Origin: Hamadaea sp013361475 | GTDB taxonomy: Bacteria; Actinomycetota; Actinomycetes; Mycobacteriales; Micromonosporaceae | Assembly: GCF_040654195.1 (NCBI RefSeq) | Contig: NZ_JBFAHM010000009.1 | Location: forward strand, 124,001-188,000 | DNA length: 64,000 nucleotides | Direction: 5' to 3' | In this document: in pieces, positions 16,683-25,659 of the stretch | Layout: the number at the start of each line of letters is the position of its first letter | How positions within the stretch are numbered: position 1 is the stretch's first letter | The notes under the pieces: generated by a model | Seen by the model: only the letters and a program-made list of their open reading frames with translations | What the model was told of the DNA's origin: nothing | The model's database searches: none | Program-made: the position numbers and the translations under genes

Positions 16683-17443
16683 TACACCTTGCTCCAGAGG
16701 GCGGGGGTGTTCGGGGGTTCCCAGCCGACGAGGGCGGTGTGGGCCTGGATGCACCGGTAGCTGACGCCGTTGTAGGTCACGACGTCACCGATCTTGTACG
16801 CCGTCCCGGCCTTCCACGTCGTCGTGCCCGACGGCGGGGTCGGCGAGGCGGTGGTGGATGACGGCGACGGCGACGAGGTACGCGTCGCGCTGGGCGACGG
16901 GGACGGGCTGGACGTGCCGCCGCCACCGCCGACCTGGAGGTCCACACAGGAGTAGAACGCGTTGATCGTGTCGGCGATGTTCCACCGGGCGAGCACGGTG
17001 ACCCGTCCGGTACGCCCACCGAGGCTGAACGTGTGCGTCAGCCCCTGCGGCGGCGGGGAGTTGTTGCCGCTGAACACCGCGATCCGGGTGTTGCCCACGA
17101 AGTACTCGAAGTCGGTGGTGCGGTGGAACGCCGTGAACGTCCAGGTGAACGTCACCGTGCCGCCGACCGACGTGGTGGGCCAGTTGATGCTGTTGTCGTT
17201 CAGGACGGCGAACCGGGTGCCGCCGCCGTTGCACTGGAGCGAGCCCTTGGGCGCCTCGACGCTCTGCGGCTCGTAGATGATGTCGCCACAGGTGGATGCC
17301 GCGACCCGGCCCTGCGCGCACATCGCCTGGCGGCTCAGCGGCGACGAGACGTAACCGTGGGCGCTGGCCGGGCTCACCGCCACGACCAGGGAGCCGATGA
17401 GAGCCCCCACCGCCAGGAGCGGGAGGACGATGAGTCTTCGCAC
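16682..17443 (-). CDS. AA10 lytic polysaccharide monooxygenase with chitin-binding module
   Basis: 253 aa from GTG 17443, which has GAGGAGAG 4 bases upstream. The signal peptide ends in SPASA before H29-GYVSSP; this His becomes the free N-terminus of the copper histidine brace. The second brace His is likely in WTFTAFHRTTDFEYF. After a Ser/Pro/Thr linker the C-terminus (from TTWKAGTAYKIGDVVTY) is a CBM5/12 chitin-binding module with the aromatic residues retained. Such enzymes cleave crystalline chitin or cellulose oxidatively. The stop TAG overlaps the GTG of the DUF305 gene. Confidence 0.94.
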   Translation of the reverse strand: MRRLIVLPLLAVGALIGSLVVAVSPASAHGYVSSPLSRQAMCAQGRVAASTCGDIIYEPQSVEAPKGSLQCNGGGTRFAVLNDNSINWPTTSVGGTVTFTWTFTAFHRTTDFEYFVGNTRIAVFSGNNSPPPQGLTHTFSLGGRTGRVTVLARWNIADTINAFYSCVDLQVGGGGGTSSPSPSPSATRTSSPSPSSTTASPTPPSGTTTWKAGTAYKIGDVVTYNGVSYRCIQAHTALVGWEPPNTPALWSKV

Positions 17444-17465
17444 GTTGCTCTCCTCGCTTTCCGTG

Positions 17466-17505
17466 GAGGCCCGCCGGGGCCTCCGCTTGCGAGGCACTTT
17501 AAAGT
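17466..17505 (-). promoter_or_regulatory. Leader stem-loop and promoter palindrome of the AA10 gene
   Basis: Upstream of the GTG, GAGGCCC-gccg-GGGCCTC (17466-17483) is a perfect 7-bp stem with a 4-base loop, followed by the 10-bp palindrome ACTTTAAAGT (17496-17505) in AT-rich sequence. On the complement strand the palindrome could hold the -10 box and the hairpin would lie in the leader. This may be where chitin-responsive control acts; no regulator site is recognised. Confidence 0.4.
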
Positions 17506-17590
17506 ATGTTGACAGATTGGTAAATAGAGTTAATCGAATCTGGCACGCCTCGATGGATCGACGGCATCGGCGCTGGGTAAGCTCGGTCGG

Positions 17591-18598
17591 ATGATCAACG
17601 CCGGGCTCGTCGCCACCCTTCCGACCTCCGCCGACGCCGTGCCTTATGTGGTGAATCACCGACTGCTCCAGCGCGGTGACACCGCGGTGGGCGTACGCGA
17701 TCTGCGGTCCGGTGTGGAGACCCGGTTCCCCGCGCCGTGGCCCCGTGACTTCGGCACCCTGACCCTCTCGCCCGACGGGGACGTCATGGTCTTCGCGGGC
17801 GTACACGCGCTGCGAGCGGTGGACACCACCGGGGCGGTGCGCTGGGAACTGCGGCACGGATGCTGGTCGGCCGCCGAATGCGCCGAGGACCACACCTCAT
17901 ACTCCGAGTACGCCGACGACCACTATCACTCACACGCCGATCGCGGGTCGGTGGCGTACTCGGCGGACGGCAAGACGCTGTGGGCGCACGTCCGCAACCG
18001 TCCCGGCGCCGGAGCCGAGGAGGAGTGGCTCGTCCTCGAACCCGCCGACGGCACCGTCCTCGCCCGGTACGCCACGGGCACGATCGGCTCCTCCTTCTAT
18101 ACGCCACACCCCGACCCGGCGTACATGGGGCTGACCGTCGGCGAGGGAGACGAGGACTCGCCCGCCTTCTGGGGGCACTGGGACGGCGAGAACCTCTCCG
18201 TCCACCGCCTCGACGAGGAAGTCCTCCTCGCCGCGAGCCCGTCCGGCGACCGTCTGCTGGCCACCGATCCCGGCCAGTGGTCGCTCTACCTGCGCTCGAC
18301 CGCCGACGCGACCGAACTCGGCCGGCTCGACGCCGACGACGCGGTGCCCAGCCTCGACGGCGACCGCGTCTGCTGGGACTACGAGGCGGCCTTCCCCTTC
18401 GACGACACCGCCGTCGTCGGTACGGAAGGCGACTACCCGGAGCCCCGGCACTGGTGCCTCGACCCCACCACGATGTCCGTACGCGCCCAGGTCGCGTACC
18501 CCTTGCCCATCGCGGGCCCGCCCCGGCCCGCCGGCCCTGGCCAGTGGCTCACCTCATCCGCCGACGGCACCGCGCTCCACCTCTGGACCCTGGCGTGA
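17591..18598 (+). CDS. Hypothetical beta-propeller-like protein
   Basis: 335 aa with no signal peptide or membrane helix. It has repeated WD40/PQQ-like strands: TLTLSPDGDVMVFAG, SVAYSADGKTLWAHV, LLAASPSGDRLLA, and a final GTALHLWTLA. A His/Asp-rich loop (EYADDHYHSHADRG) could bind metal. It diverges from the AA10 gene. No ribosome site is visible; TAAGCT at 17578-17583, 7 bases before the ATG, suggests a leaderless mRNA. Function unknown. Confidence 0.82.
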   Translation: MINAGLVATLPTSADAVPYVVNHRLLQRGDTAVGVRDLRSGVETRFPAPWPRDFGTLTLSPDGDVMVFAGVHALRAVDTTGAVRWELRHGCWSAAECAEDHTSYSEYADDHYHSHADRGSVAYSADGKTLWAHVRNRPGAGAEEEWLVLEPADGTVLARYATGTIGSSFYTPHPDPAYMGLTVGEGDEDSPAFWGHWDGENLSVHRLDEEVLLAASPSGDRLLATDPGQWSLYLRSTADATELGRLDADDAVPSLDGDRVCWDYEAAFPFDDTAVVGTEGDYPEPRHWCLDPTTMSVRAQVAYPLPIAGPPRPAGPGQWLTSSADGTALHLWTLA

Positions 18599-18634
18599 CC
18601 ACTGCCGCCCGCCCCTTGCGCCACCCGCCCACAG

Positions 18635-18711
18635 CGTGATCATTGCGCCAGCCATGTCGTTGAATCGGGCATTTCGCAGCCGGAAGCAGCATGGCTGGCG
18701 CAATGATCACG
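18635..18711. repeat. Dispersed palindrome family A, copy 1 (inverted orientation)
   Basis: Perfect 22-bp arms (18635-18656 and 18690-18711) beginning CGTGATCATTGCGCC enclose a 33-nt loop. The loop core matches the other copies only when read on the complement, so this copy is inverted relative to copies 2-5. It lies between two convergent genes. Confidence 0.95.
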
Positions 18712-18776
18712 GCGGGCGAGGCGGGCGAGGCGGGCGCGGCGGGGCGAGGCGGGCGCGGCGGGGCGAGGCGGGCGCG
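18711..18776 (+). repeat. G-rich tandem repeat with G-quadruplex pattern
   Basis: Repeats of GGCGGGCGA pass into two 19-bp units containing GGCGGGCGCGGCGGGGCGA. Seven runs of three or four G are each spaced by six bases, meeting the common G3-N1-7 quadruplex pattern. It fills the gap between palindrome copy 1 and the stop of the regulator gene. Confidence 0.8.
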
Positions 18777-19238
18777 CTACATGCGCACCGCGAGCCGATA
18801 GCCGATGCCGCGCACGGTCTCGACCTCCAGACCGTCCGCGGTCGCGCGGAGCTTGCCCCGCAGGCGTTTCATCGCCGAGTGCAGGATGGCGCTGTCTCCT
18901 AGGTAGACGCCGTCCCACACCGCGGTGAACAGCGCCTGGTAGGTCCAGACCTCTTGGGACCGCTCGGCGAGGCAGCCGAGCATCCGGAGTTCGAGCCGGG
19001 TCAGCGGAAGTGTCCGGCCGCGCCATGTCGCTTTGAAGCCGACCTGGTCGACGAGGAGGCCGTCGGGCGGCCCGCCCGGCAGCACCGAGCCCTGCGCGGG
19101 AAACAGGATCTCGCGCAGCTCGTCCAGATCGGCGCAGAGCAGCACGACGCCGCCCGGATCGAGCTGCCTCATCAGCCGCTCCCGGACTGCGACGTCCGCG
19201 GAAACGCAGACGATCAATGCCCTATCCCCGACGACCAT
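18777..19238 (-). CDS. OmpR/PhoB-type winged-helix regulator with truncated receiver
   Basis: 153 aa, with GGGGAGG 6 bases before the ATG. The C-terminal 90 residues are a Trans_Reg_C winged helix: LPLTRLELRMLGCLAERSQE, a transactivation loop, AILHSAMKRLRGKL and VRGIGYRL. The N-terminal 60 residues (ALIVCVSADVAVRERLMRQL, then VVLLCADLDELREILF) look like the first strands and helices of a receiver domain, but are too short to hold the phosphorylated Asp and later strands. It is therefore probably phosphorylation-independent. No sensor kinase lies nearby. Confidence 0.88.
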   Translation of the reverse strand: MVVGDRALIVCVSADVAVRERLMRQLDPGGVVLLCADLDELREILFPAQGSVLPGGPPDGLLVDQVGFKATWRGRTLPLTRLELRMLGCLAERSQEVWTYQALFTAVWDGVYLGDSAILHSAMKRLRGKLRATADGLEVETVRGIGYRLAVRM

Positions 19239-19476
19239 GCGATTCCTCCCCAGGCGGCAGTCGAGAAGCTTTCAGGCAAGTCCAATGTGGCGATGATGTC
19301 AACACCGACTCGACGGTAATTCCTCCATTCGCCGGAAAGCCGCCAGAGAGTTGACCGGCACCAGGCATTGATGGCCGCCACCGTCCACAAAGATCATTAG
19401 ACCCATGCGCGCGCCCGTCGGGCTCGAGCCCGACGGCGGCCGGAGAACCCGGCCTGCGCTTGATCGGGGAGGATTC

Positions 19477-22400
19477 ATGTCATCATCCAGTAGGTCCCGG
19501 CCGAAGGCGCTGCTCGCGGCGCTGGCCGGAACCGTTTTAACGATCGGGCTGATACCCGTCCTGGCCAGTCCCGCGGCCGCCGCACCCAGCGCGGCGATCA
19601 GCGGCGAGATCACCGCCGAGTCCACCGACTTCCTCGTCTACCTGCGTGACAAGGCCGACCTGAGCCCGGCCAAGAGCCTGCCACGCACGCAGCGGGCCGA
19701 GCAGGTCTACGCCGAGCTGACGGCGACCGCCGAGAGCTCGCAGAAGGACGTGCGGGCGCTGCTCGACGAGCGGAAGATCGCGTACAAGCCGTTCTGGATC
19801 GCCAACGCGATCTGGGTCCACGGCGACAAGGCGCTCGCCGAGGAACTCGCCAAGCTCGACGGCGTCGCGTCGATCGAGCCCAACCGCGCCCACGCGCTGG
19901 AGAAGCCGACCGCCGGACAGGTCGAGGCCACCGTGGACGCCGTCGAGTGGAACATCGCCAACATTCGGGCCAATGAGGTCTGGACCGCGTACGCCGACCG
20001 CGGCGCGGGCATCGTGGTGGCCAATATCGACAGCGGCGTGCAGTACACCCACCCGGCGCTGGTCGACAAGTACCGCGGCAACCTGGGCGGCGGCACGTTC
20101 GACCACAACTACAACTGGTTCGACCCGGCGGGCATCTGCTCGACCCCCGCACCGTGCGACAACAACAACCACGGCACGCACACCATGGGCACCATGGTGG
20201 GCGGCGAGGGCGCGAACCTCATCGGCGTCGCCCCCGACGCGAAGTGGATCGCCGCCAAGGGCTGCGAGGTCAACACCTGCTCGGACGCGTCGCTGCTGGC
20301 GGCCGGTCAGTGGGTGCTCGCCCCGACCGACCTCAACGGCGCCAACCCCCGGCCCGACCTGCACCCGGACGTCGTCAACAACTCGTGGGGCGGCGACCCG
20401 GGCGACCCGTGGTACGGGCCGACCGTCGACGCGTGGATCGCGGCCGGCATCTTCCCGGCCTTCTCCAACGGCAACGACGGCCCCGCCTGCGGCAGCGCCG
20501 GCTCGCCCGGTGACAACCCGCAGGTCTACTCGGCCGGCGCGTACGACATCAGCGGGAACATCGCCTCGTTCTCCGGCCGCGGCGCGTCCGCGATCGACGG
20601 CGGGGTCAAGCCCAACATCTCCGCCCCGGGCGTGAACGTCCGCTCCTCGGTGCCCGGCGGCTACGGCTCCGGCAGCGGCACGTCGATGGCCTCACCGCAC
20701 GTCTCGGGCACGGTCGCGCTCATGTGGTCCGCCGCCCCCGCCCTGCGTGGTGACGTCGCGGCCACGCGGACGCTGCTCGACCAGTCCGGCCGGGACGTCA
20801 ACGACACCAGCTGCGGCGGCACCGCCGCCGACAACAACGTCTACGGCGAGGGTCGGCTCGACGCGTACCAGGCGGTCACCCTGGCTCCGCGCGGACCGTC
20901 CGGGACCGTGACGGGCGTCGTCCGTGACGATTCGACTGGTACGCCCATCGCAGCGGCCTCGGTCTCGTCGGGTGGCCGGTCCACCACGACGGCGGCGGAC
21001 GGCTCCTATTCGCTGACCTTGTCCGCCGGAGACCAGTCGGTGACGGCGGCCAAGTTCGGCTACCACGACAGCACGGTCACCGTGACCGTGCCCGAGAACG
21101 GCACGGCGACGCAGGACTTCTCCCTCGTCTCCGCGCCGATGGTGACGGTCAGCGGCAAGGTGACCGACGGGTCGGGCCACGGCTGGCCGCTGTACGCCCG
21201 GATCGACATCCCCGGCCGGGACCCGGTGTTCACCAACCCGTTCACCGGGGCGTACTCGGTGACGTTGCCGGGCAACACCACCCATTCGCTGACCACCAGC
21301 GCGAAGATCCCGGGCTACCAGACGACCACCACGGCGGTGACGCTGGGCGGCGCCGGGAAGACGGTCAACCTCGCGTTGCCGGTCGCCCCGGACTGCACCG
21401 CGCCCGGATACAAGGTCAACTTCAGTGACCCGATCCTGGGCGAGTCGTTCGACACCTTCACCACGCCGGAAGGCTGGACCGTGGTGAACCACCAGGGCAC
21501 CAACCCGGTCTGGGCGTTCGACGACCCGGGCAAGCGCGGCAACCTCACCGGTGGCACCGGCGGTTTCGCCATCATGGACAGCGACAAGGCGGGCTCGGGC
21601 AAGACCGAGGACACCTCGCTGGTGTCCCCGGTGCTGGACCTGTCCGGCACCAACCTGCCCTACCTGCGGTTCAACAACGACTACCGGGCGTTCAGCAACT
21701 CGTTCGGCGACGTCGACATCAGCACGGACGGCGGGGCCACCTGGACCACCGTCCTGCACCAGTCCACCACCGCGGCCCGTGGCCCGCGCCTGGAGCAGCT
21801 GGCCCTGGCCGGCCTGGCCGGTTCGGCCACCGCCCAGATCCGCTTCCATTACAAGGGCACCTTCGCCTGGTGGTGGGAGGTCGACAACGTGCAGCTCGTC
21901 GACCGCGGCTGCGCCGCCGCCGACGGTGGCCTGGTCACCGGCTTCGTCAGCGACGCCAACACCACGACCGGACTGGTCGGGGCGAAGGTCGTCTCCGACG
22001 ACGTCCCCGCCGAGACCGCGACCTCGGTGGCCACGGCGGACGACCCGGCGGTCGGCGACGGCTACTACTGGCTGTTCTCCAGCGCCATCGGAGCGCATCC
22101 GTTCACCGCGTCGAAGAGCCCCTACAACGCCCTCACCAAGTCGGTGACGGTGGTGGCCAACGCCAACAAGCGGGCCGACTTCGCCCTGAAGTCGCCGCGG
22201 CTGTCCGTCACACCGACGACGATCCAGGCGTTCCAGCCGTACGGCACCGTCCGCAAGACCAGCGTGACGGTGACCAACACCGGATCGGCGGCGGCCACGG
22301 TCGACCTCGTCGAACGGTCGGGCGCCTTCCAGATCCTCAGCAAGCCGGGCGCCGACCTGCAGACGATCAAGCTGACCGAGAAGGCCAGCACCGCGCTGCG

Positions 22401-23811
22401 CGGCGTCAAGTCGACCACCGTCCCGGCTCGCGCGAGCGCGCCGAACGCGGCCTGGTCGAGCATCGCCGACTACCCGGACGAGGTCTTCGACAACTCGGCG
22501 GCCACGTTGAACGGCAAGGTCTACTCGATCGGCGGCGGCGTCGACTCGGGCCTGGAGAACAAGGCCTTCGTCTACGACCCGGACGCCAACGCGTGGACGG
22601 CCCTGCCGAACATGCCGACCGGCCGGACCAAGCCGCAGGTCGCCGCGGCCGGCGGGAAGATCTACGTCCTGGGCGGCTGGACGGGTGACGGCGACCCGGT
22701 GAGCACGGTCGACGTCTTCGACCCGGCGACGGGGGCCTGGACCACCGTCTCCGGCGCCGTGAACCCGGCGGCGCGGGCCACGGCCGGCGTCGGCGTGGCC
22801 AACGGCAAGATCTACCTCGTCGGCGGCTGCGGCGACAGTTCCTGCACCGCGACCGACGACGTGGTGGTCTTCGACCCCGCGTCCGGCACGTTCAGCACCG
22901 GTCCGGCGTACCCGCAGGACGCGTCGTGGATCTCCTGCGGCGGCATCAGCGGGAAGATCTACTGCGCCGGCGGGTCCGGTGACTCGGACTGGTCCAACGG
23001 CTTCGCCCTCGACCCGGCCTCCGGTTGGACGCCGATCGCGGACGCTCCGCTGGACCTGTGGGGCTCGGCCGGGTCCGCCGCAGGCGGCCTGTTCGTGCTC
23101 GCCGGTGGTGTGACGGGCGGCTCGACCGCCATCACCAACCGGACGGTCACCTACGACCCCGCCACCAACACCTGGTCGAACGGACCGAACACCCAGTTCA
23201 CCGTCTACCGTGGCGCCGGCGCCTGCGGCTTCTACAAGATCGGCGGCTCGCCGTCGTCCTTCGTGGGCTCCAAGACCTCGGAAACCCTGCCCGGTCTCGG
23301 CGACTGTGACGAGGCCGCGGACGTCCCGTGGCTGACCGAGACGCCGAGCACCTTCACGTTGGCGGCGGGTAGCTCCCGCACCATCACCGTCACCCTGACG
23401 GCGACCGCTGCGGCGGGCGTGGACCAGCCGGGCAAGTACACCGCGCAGTTCGGGCTGCGGGCGAAGACGCCGTACCCGATCTCGCCGGTGGACGTCGAGA
23501 TGAACGTCTCGCCGCCGGCGTCCTGGGGCAAGGTCCAGGGCACCGTCGCCGGCCTGTCGTGCTCCGGTACGCACGTCGGCGTGAAGGCGGTCATCCGGCT
23601 CAACCTCACCACCGACCCGACGGTCGGCTACACGTTGCACGCCGACGCCTCGGGCGCGTACGCCTGGTGGCTGCCGAAGGGCACCTACCAGGTGATCGTG
23701 GCCAAGGACGGCTGGATCCCGCAGGCGATCACGGTGAAGGTCGAAGCCGGCATCGTGCGTACGCAGAACTTCCTGCTGGAGTCCGACCCGCCGTGCCCCA
23801 GCGGCGTCTGA
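19477..23811 (+). CDS. Secreted subtilase (S8) with Kelch and carboxypeptidase-regulatory domains
   Basis: 1444 aa from ATG 19477, preceded by GGGGAGGATTC. After a signal peptide ending near residue 37 comes an inhibitor-I9-like propeptide, then the S8 catalytic domain with D185 (NIDSGV), H232 (NNNHGTHTMG) and S403 (GTSMASPHVSG). After about residue 475 come two CarboxypepD-regulatory-like modules, a jelly-roll region near 645-810, another regulatory module, Kelch repeats at about 990-1265 (GKVYSIGGG, GKIYVLGGW, GKIYLVGGC) and a last beta module. The layout resembles bacillopeptidase F-like proteases. It probably degrades extracellular protein; the Kelch propeller may bind sugars or protein. 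It ends at a strong terminator. Confidence 0.95.
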   Translation: MSSSSRSRPKALLAALAGTVLTIGLIPVLASPAAAAPSAAISGEITAESTDFLVYLRDKADLSPAKSLPRTQRAEQVYAELTATAESSQKDVRALLDERKIAYKPFWIANAIWVHGDKALAEELAKLDGVASIEPNRAHALEKPTAGQVEATVDAVEWNIANIRANEVWTAYADRGAGIVVANIDSGVQYTHPALVDKYRGNLGGGTFDHNYNWFDPAGICSTPAPCDNNNHGTHTMGTMVGGEGANLIGVAPDAKWIAAKGCEVNTCSDASLLAAGQWVLAPTDLNGANPRPDLHPDVVNNSWGGDPGDPWYGPTVDAWIAAGIFPAFSNGNDGPACGSAGSPGDNPQVYSAGAYDISGNIASFSGRGASAIDGGVKPNISAPGVNVRSSVPGGYGSGSGTSMASPHVSGTVALMWSAAPALRGDVAATRTLLDQSGRDVNDTSCGGTAADNNVYGEGRLDAYQAVTLAPRGPSGTVTGVVRDDSTGTPIAAASVSSGGRSTTTAADGSYSLTLSAGDQSVTAAKFGYHDSTVTVTVPENGTATQDFSLVSAPMVTVSGKVTDGSGHGWPLYARIDIPGRDPVFTNPFTGAYSVTLPGNTTHSLTTSAKIPGYQTTTTAVTLGGAGKTVNLALPVAPDCTAPGYKVNFSDPILGESFDTFTTPEGWTVVNHQGTNPVWAFDDPGKRGNLTGGTGGFAIMDSDKAGSGKTEDTSLVSPVLDLSGTNLPYLRFNNDYRAFSNSFGDVDISTDGGATWTTVLHQSTTAARGPRLEQLALAGLAGSATAQIRFHYKGTFAWWWEVDNVQLVDRGCAAADGGLVTGFVSDANTTTGLVGAKVVSDDVPAETATSVATADDPAVGDGYYWLFSSAIGAHPFTASKSPYNALTKSVTVVANANKRADFALKSPRLSVTPTTIQAFQPYGTVRKTSVTVTNTGSAAATVDLVERSGAFQILSKPGADLQTIKLTEKASTALRGVKSTTVPARASAPNAAWSSIADYPDEVFDNSAATLNGKVYSIGGGVDSGLENKAFVYDPDANAWTALPNMPTGRTKPQVAAAGGKIYVLGGWTGDGDPVSTVDVFDPATGAWTTVSGAVNPAARATAGVGVANGKIYLVGGCGDSSCTATDDVVVFDPASGTFSTGPAYPQDASWISCGGISGKIYCAGGSGDSDWSNGFALDPASGWTPIADAPLDLWGSAGSAAGGLFVLAGGVTGGSTAITNRTVTYDPATNTWSNGPNTQFTVYRGAGACGFYKIGGSPSSFVGSKTSETLPGLGDCDEAADVPWLTETPSTFTLAAGSSRTITVTLTATAAAGVDQPGKYTAQFGLRAKTPYPISPVDVEMNVSPPASWGKVQGTVAGLSCSGTHVGVKAVIRLNLTTDPTVGYTLHADASGAYAWWLPKGTYQVIVAKDGWIPQAITVKVEAGIVRTQNFLLESDPPCPSGV

Positions 23812-23840
23812 CCCCGTTCCGCTCACCTGAATAACCGAAT

Positions 23841-23874
23841 GCGGCGCCCGCGGCCACCCGGTCGCGGGCGCCGC
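23841..23874 (+). terminator. Strong hairpin terminator after the subtilase
   Basis: GCGGCGCCCGCG pairs over 12 bp with CGCGGGCGCCGC, loop of 10 nt, starting 30 bases after the stop. There is no T-run, as is usual for high-GC actinobacterial terminators. Confidence 0.85.
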
Positions 23875-23983
23875 CGCACTATCGCATGTGGACTGGTCAA
23901 GTCGTCCGGTGCGGTCGGCATCTTGTGTGCCGGATGGGTTTTCCCCCGGTTAGCACTCCGACAGGCGTTCTAAACTTGATCTC

Positions 23984-25606
23984 ATGGGCACGGGGGTGTT
24001 GGAGCAGGTCGAGGCGGATGTCGCCGAGCTGCTCGCCGGTCCCCTGTGGACACTTTCGGACGCCGAGATCACCGACGAAGTGCGGCGTACGTTCGGGTTG
24101 ATTCAACGTCTGTCGGGTCGGTTGGCGGCGTTGATCGCCACCGCGGACGGGCGTGAGGTTCCGCATAACGCGGGTGCGACCGGGACGGTGAACTGGCTGA
24201 CGTTTCTGCTGGCGATCCGGGACAGGGACGCTCGTGCGTGGGCGTCTCTGGCGTCGATGCTGCCCTCGATTCCCTTGGTCGAGTCGGCGCTGTCGGATGG
24301 CCGGGTGAACGTGGAGCAGGCGCGGGTCATCGCCAAGACCGTCCACGACCTGCCCTCCGCAGTCGGCGAGGTCGGCAAGGCGAAGGCCGCCGACGCGCTG
24401 ACAAGGTTGGCTGTCGACGACCACCTTCGCCCGGAGGTGTTGGAGAAGCACCGGTCGCAGATCCTGGAGATGGTCGCACCCGAGATCGCCGAAGAACGCC
24501 TGCACCGGGAGGTGGAACGCGCCGAACGCTCCGCCCACGATCGGCGCGACTTCACCCTCATCCCCTACGGCAACGGCGAATACCGCGTACGCGGCGTGCT
24601 CGACGCGGAGATGGCCGCGATCGTCCGAACCGCCCTCGACCCGCTGTCCGCGCCCCGCAAACCCGCCCCGACCGCAGCGACCGGGGCGGCATCCGCGTCC
24701 GGTGAGTGCGCCGGTCCCGGTCGCGCGTGCGCCGGTGCTGGCGCGCCAAGCGGGAACGGCGGCGCGAACGGGAACCTCGGCGCGAACGGGAACCGCGGGG
24801 CGGGGTGTGGAGGCGACGCGAGCGGCGATGGCGGCGCAGGCTGGGAAGGTAGCGCTGGGCGTGAAGGCGGCGCGAGCGGAGACGGCCACGCAGGCTGGGA
24901 AGGTAGCCCGAGCGGAGGCGGCAGCGTGAGCGGCAACGGCAACGCGAGCGGAGGTAGCGGCGCAGCCTGGGAAGGCGGCGCGGGCAGAAACGGTGCTGCG
25001 GGCTCAGCTGGCCGGACGCTGCCCGGCGAGGCAGATTTGCGCTCGGCGGGTGCAAGGCGGGCTGATGCGCTGGTCGAGCTGTGCCAGCGGATCCTCAACG
25101 CCGCAGAGCTACCCGACAACGGTGGCGAGAAACCGCACCTGACCGTCACCCTGCCCTGGGACGCCCTGCAAGCCAAAGTCGGCGCCGGCCTGCTCGACAC
25201 CGGCGACCTACTCACCCCCGAGACGGTGCGACGCCTCGCCTGCGACGCCATGATCATCCCCGCTGTGCTCGGTGGCGACGGCCAAATCCTCGACCTCGGC
25301 CGCGCCCGCAGACTGATCGACGGGCCACTGCGGCGGGCACTCGTCTTGCGGGACAGGGGATGCGCCTTCCCGGGATGTGATCGCCCACCCCAGTGGTGCC
25401 ACGGTCACCACCTCAAGGCCTGGGCAGACGGCGGAAACACCTGCCTGGCCAACAGCGTCCTGCTCTGCGGATTCCACCACCGCGAAATCCACCACGGGCA
25501 CTGGGAAGTCCGCATCCGACCCGACGGCTTCCCCGAATTCCTCCCACCCACCTTCATCGACCCACAACGAAGACCAGTCCGCAACACCCTCCACCGAAGA
25601 TGCTGA
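23984..25606 (+). CDS. DUF222/13E12-family HNH endonuclease-like protein with Gly-rich insert
   Basis: 540 aa. Residues of about 20-235 are the helical DUF222 domain, and about 455-505 form the HNH nuclease motif: RGCAFPGCDRPPQWCHGHHLKAW, then LLCGFHH as the zinc and catalytic part. Between them (about 235-345) lies a Gly/Ser/Asn/Ala-rich insert with repeats such as AGWEGS, which is absent or short in typical members. The family is abundant in actinobacteria, often in many copies, and its role is unclear; it may be related to mobile elements. A degenerate copy of its C-terminus lies just downstream. Confidence 0.93.
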   Translation: MGTGVLEQVEADVAELLAGPLWTLSDAEITDEVRRTFGLIQRLSGRLAALIATADGREVPHNAGATGTVNWLTFLLAIRDRDARAWASLASMLPSIPLVESALSDGRVNVEQARVIAKTVHDLPSAVGEVGKAKAADALTRLAVDDHLRPEVLEKHRSQILEMVAPEIAEERLHREVERAERSAHDRRDFTLIPYGNGEYRVRGVLDAEMAAIVRTALDPLSAPRKPAPTAATGAASASGECAGPGRACAGAGAPSGNGGANGNLGANGNRGAGCGGDASGDGGAGWEGSAGREGGASGDGHAGWEGSPSGGGSVSGNGNASGGSGAAWEGGAGRNGAAGSAGRTLPGEADLRSAGARRADALVELCQRILNAAELPDNGGEKPHLTVTLPWDALQAKVGAGLLDTGDLLTPETVRRLACDAMIIPAVLGGDGQILDLGRARRLIDGPLRRALVLRDRGCAFPGCDRPPQWCHGHHLKAWADGGNTCLANSVLLCGFHHREIHHGHWEVRIRPDGFPEFLPPTFIDPQRRPVRNTLHRRC

Positions 25607-25659
25607 CGCGCCAGCCGCGCGACCGCCGCAATGCGCCCTACATGTGCGATCTGAGGACG

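Noticed and set aside
20692..23826. 1044-aa open frame on the minus strand
   Set aside because: It is antisense to the subtilase gene, has a shadow composition (Arg/Gly/Val-rich) and no ribosome site.
24690..25020. Possible frameshift in the DUF222-HNH gene
   Set aside because: The frame stays open from the DUF222 domain through the Gly-rich insert to the HNH motif, so it is a true insert and not a frame error.
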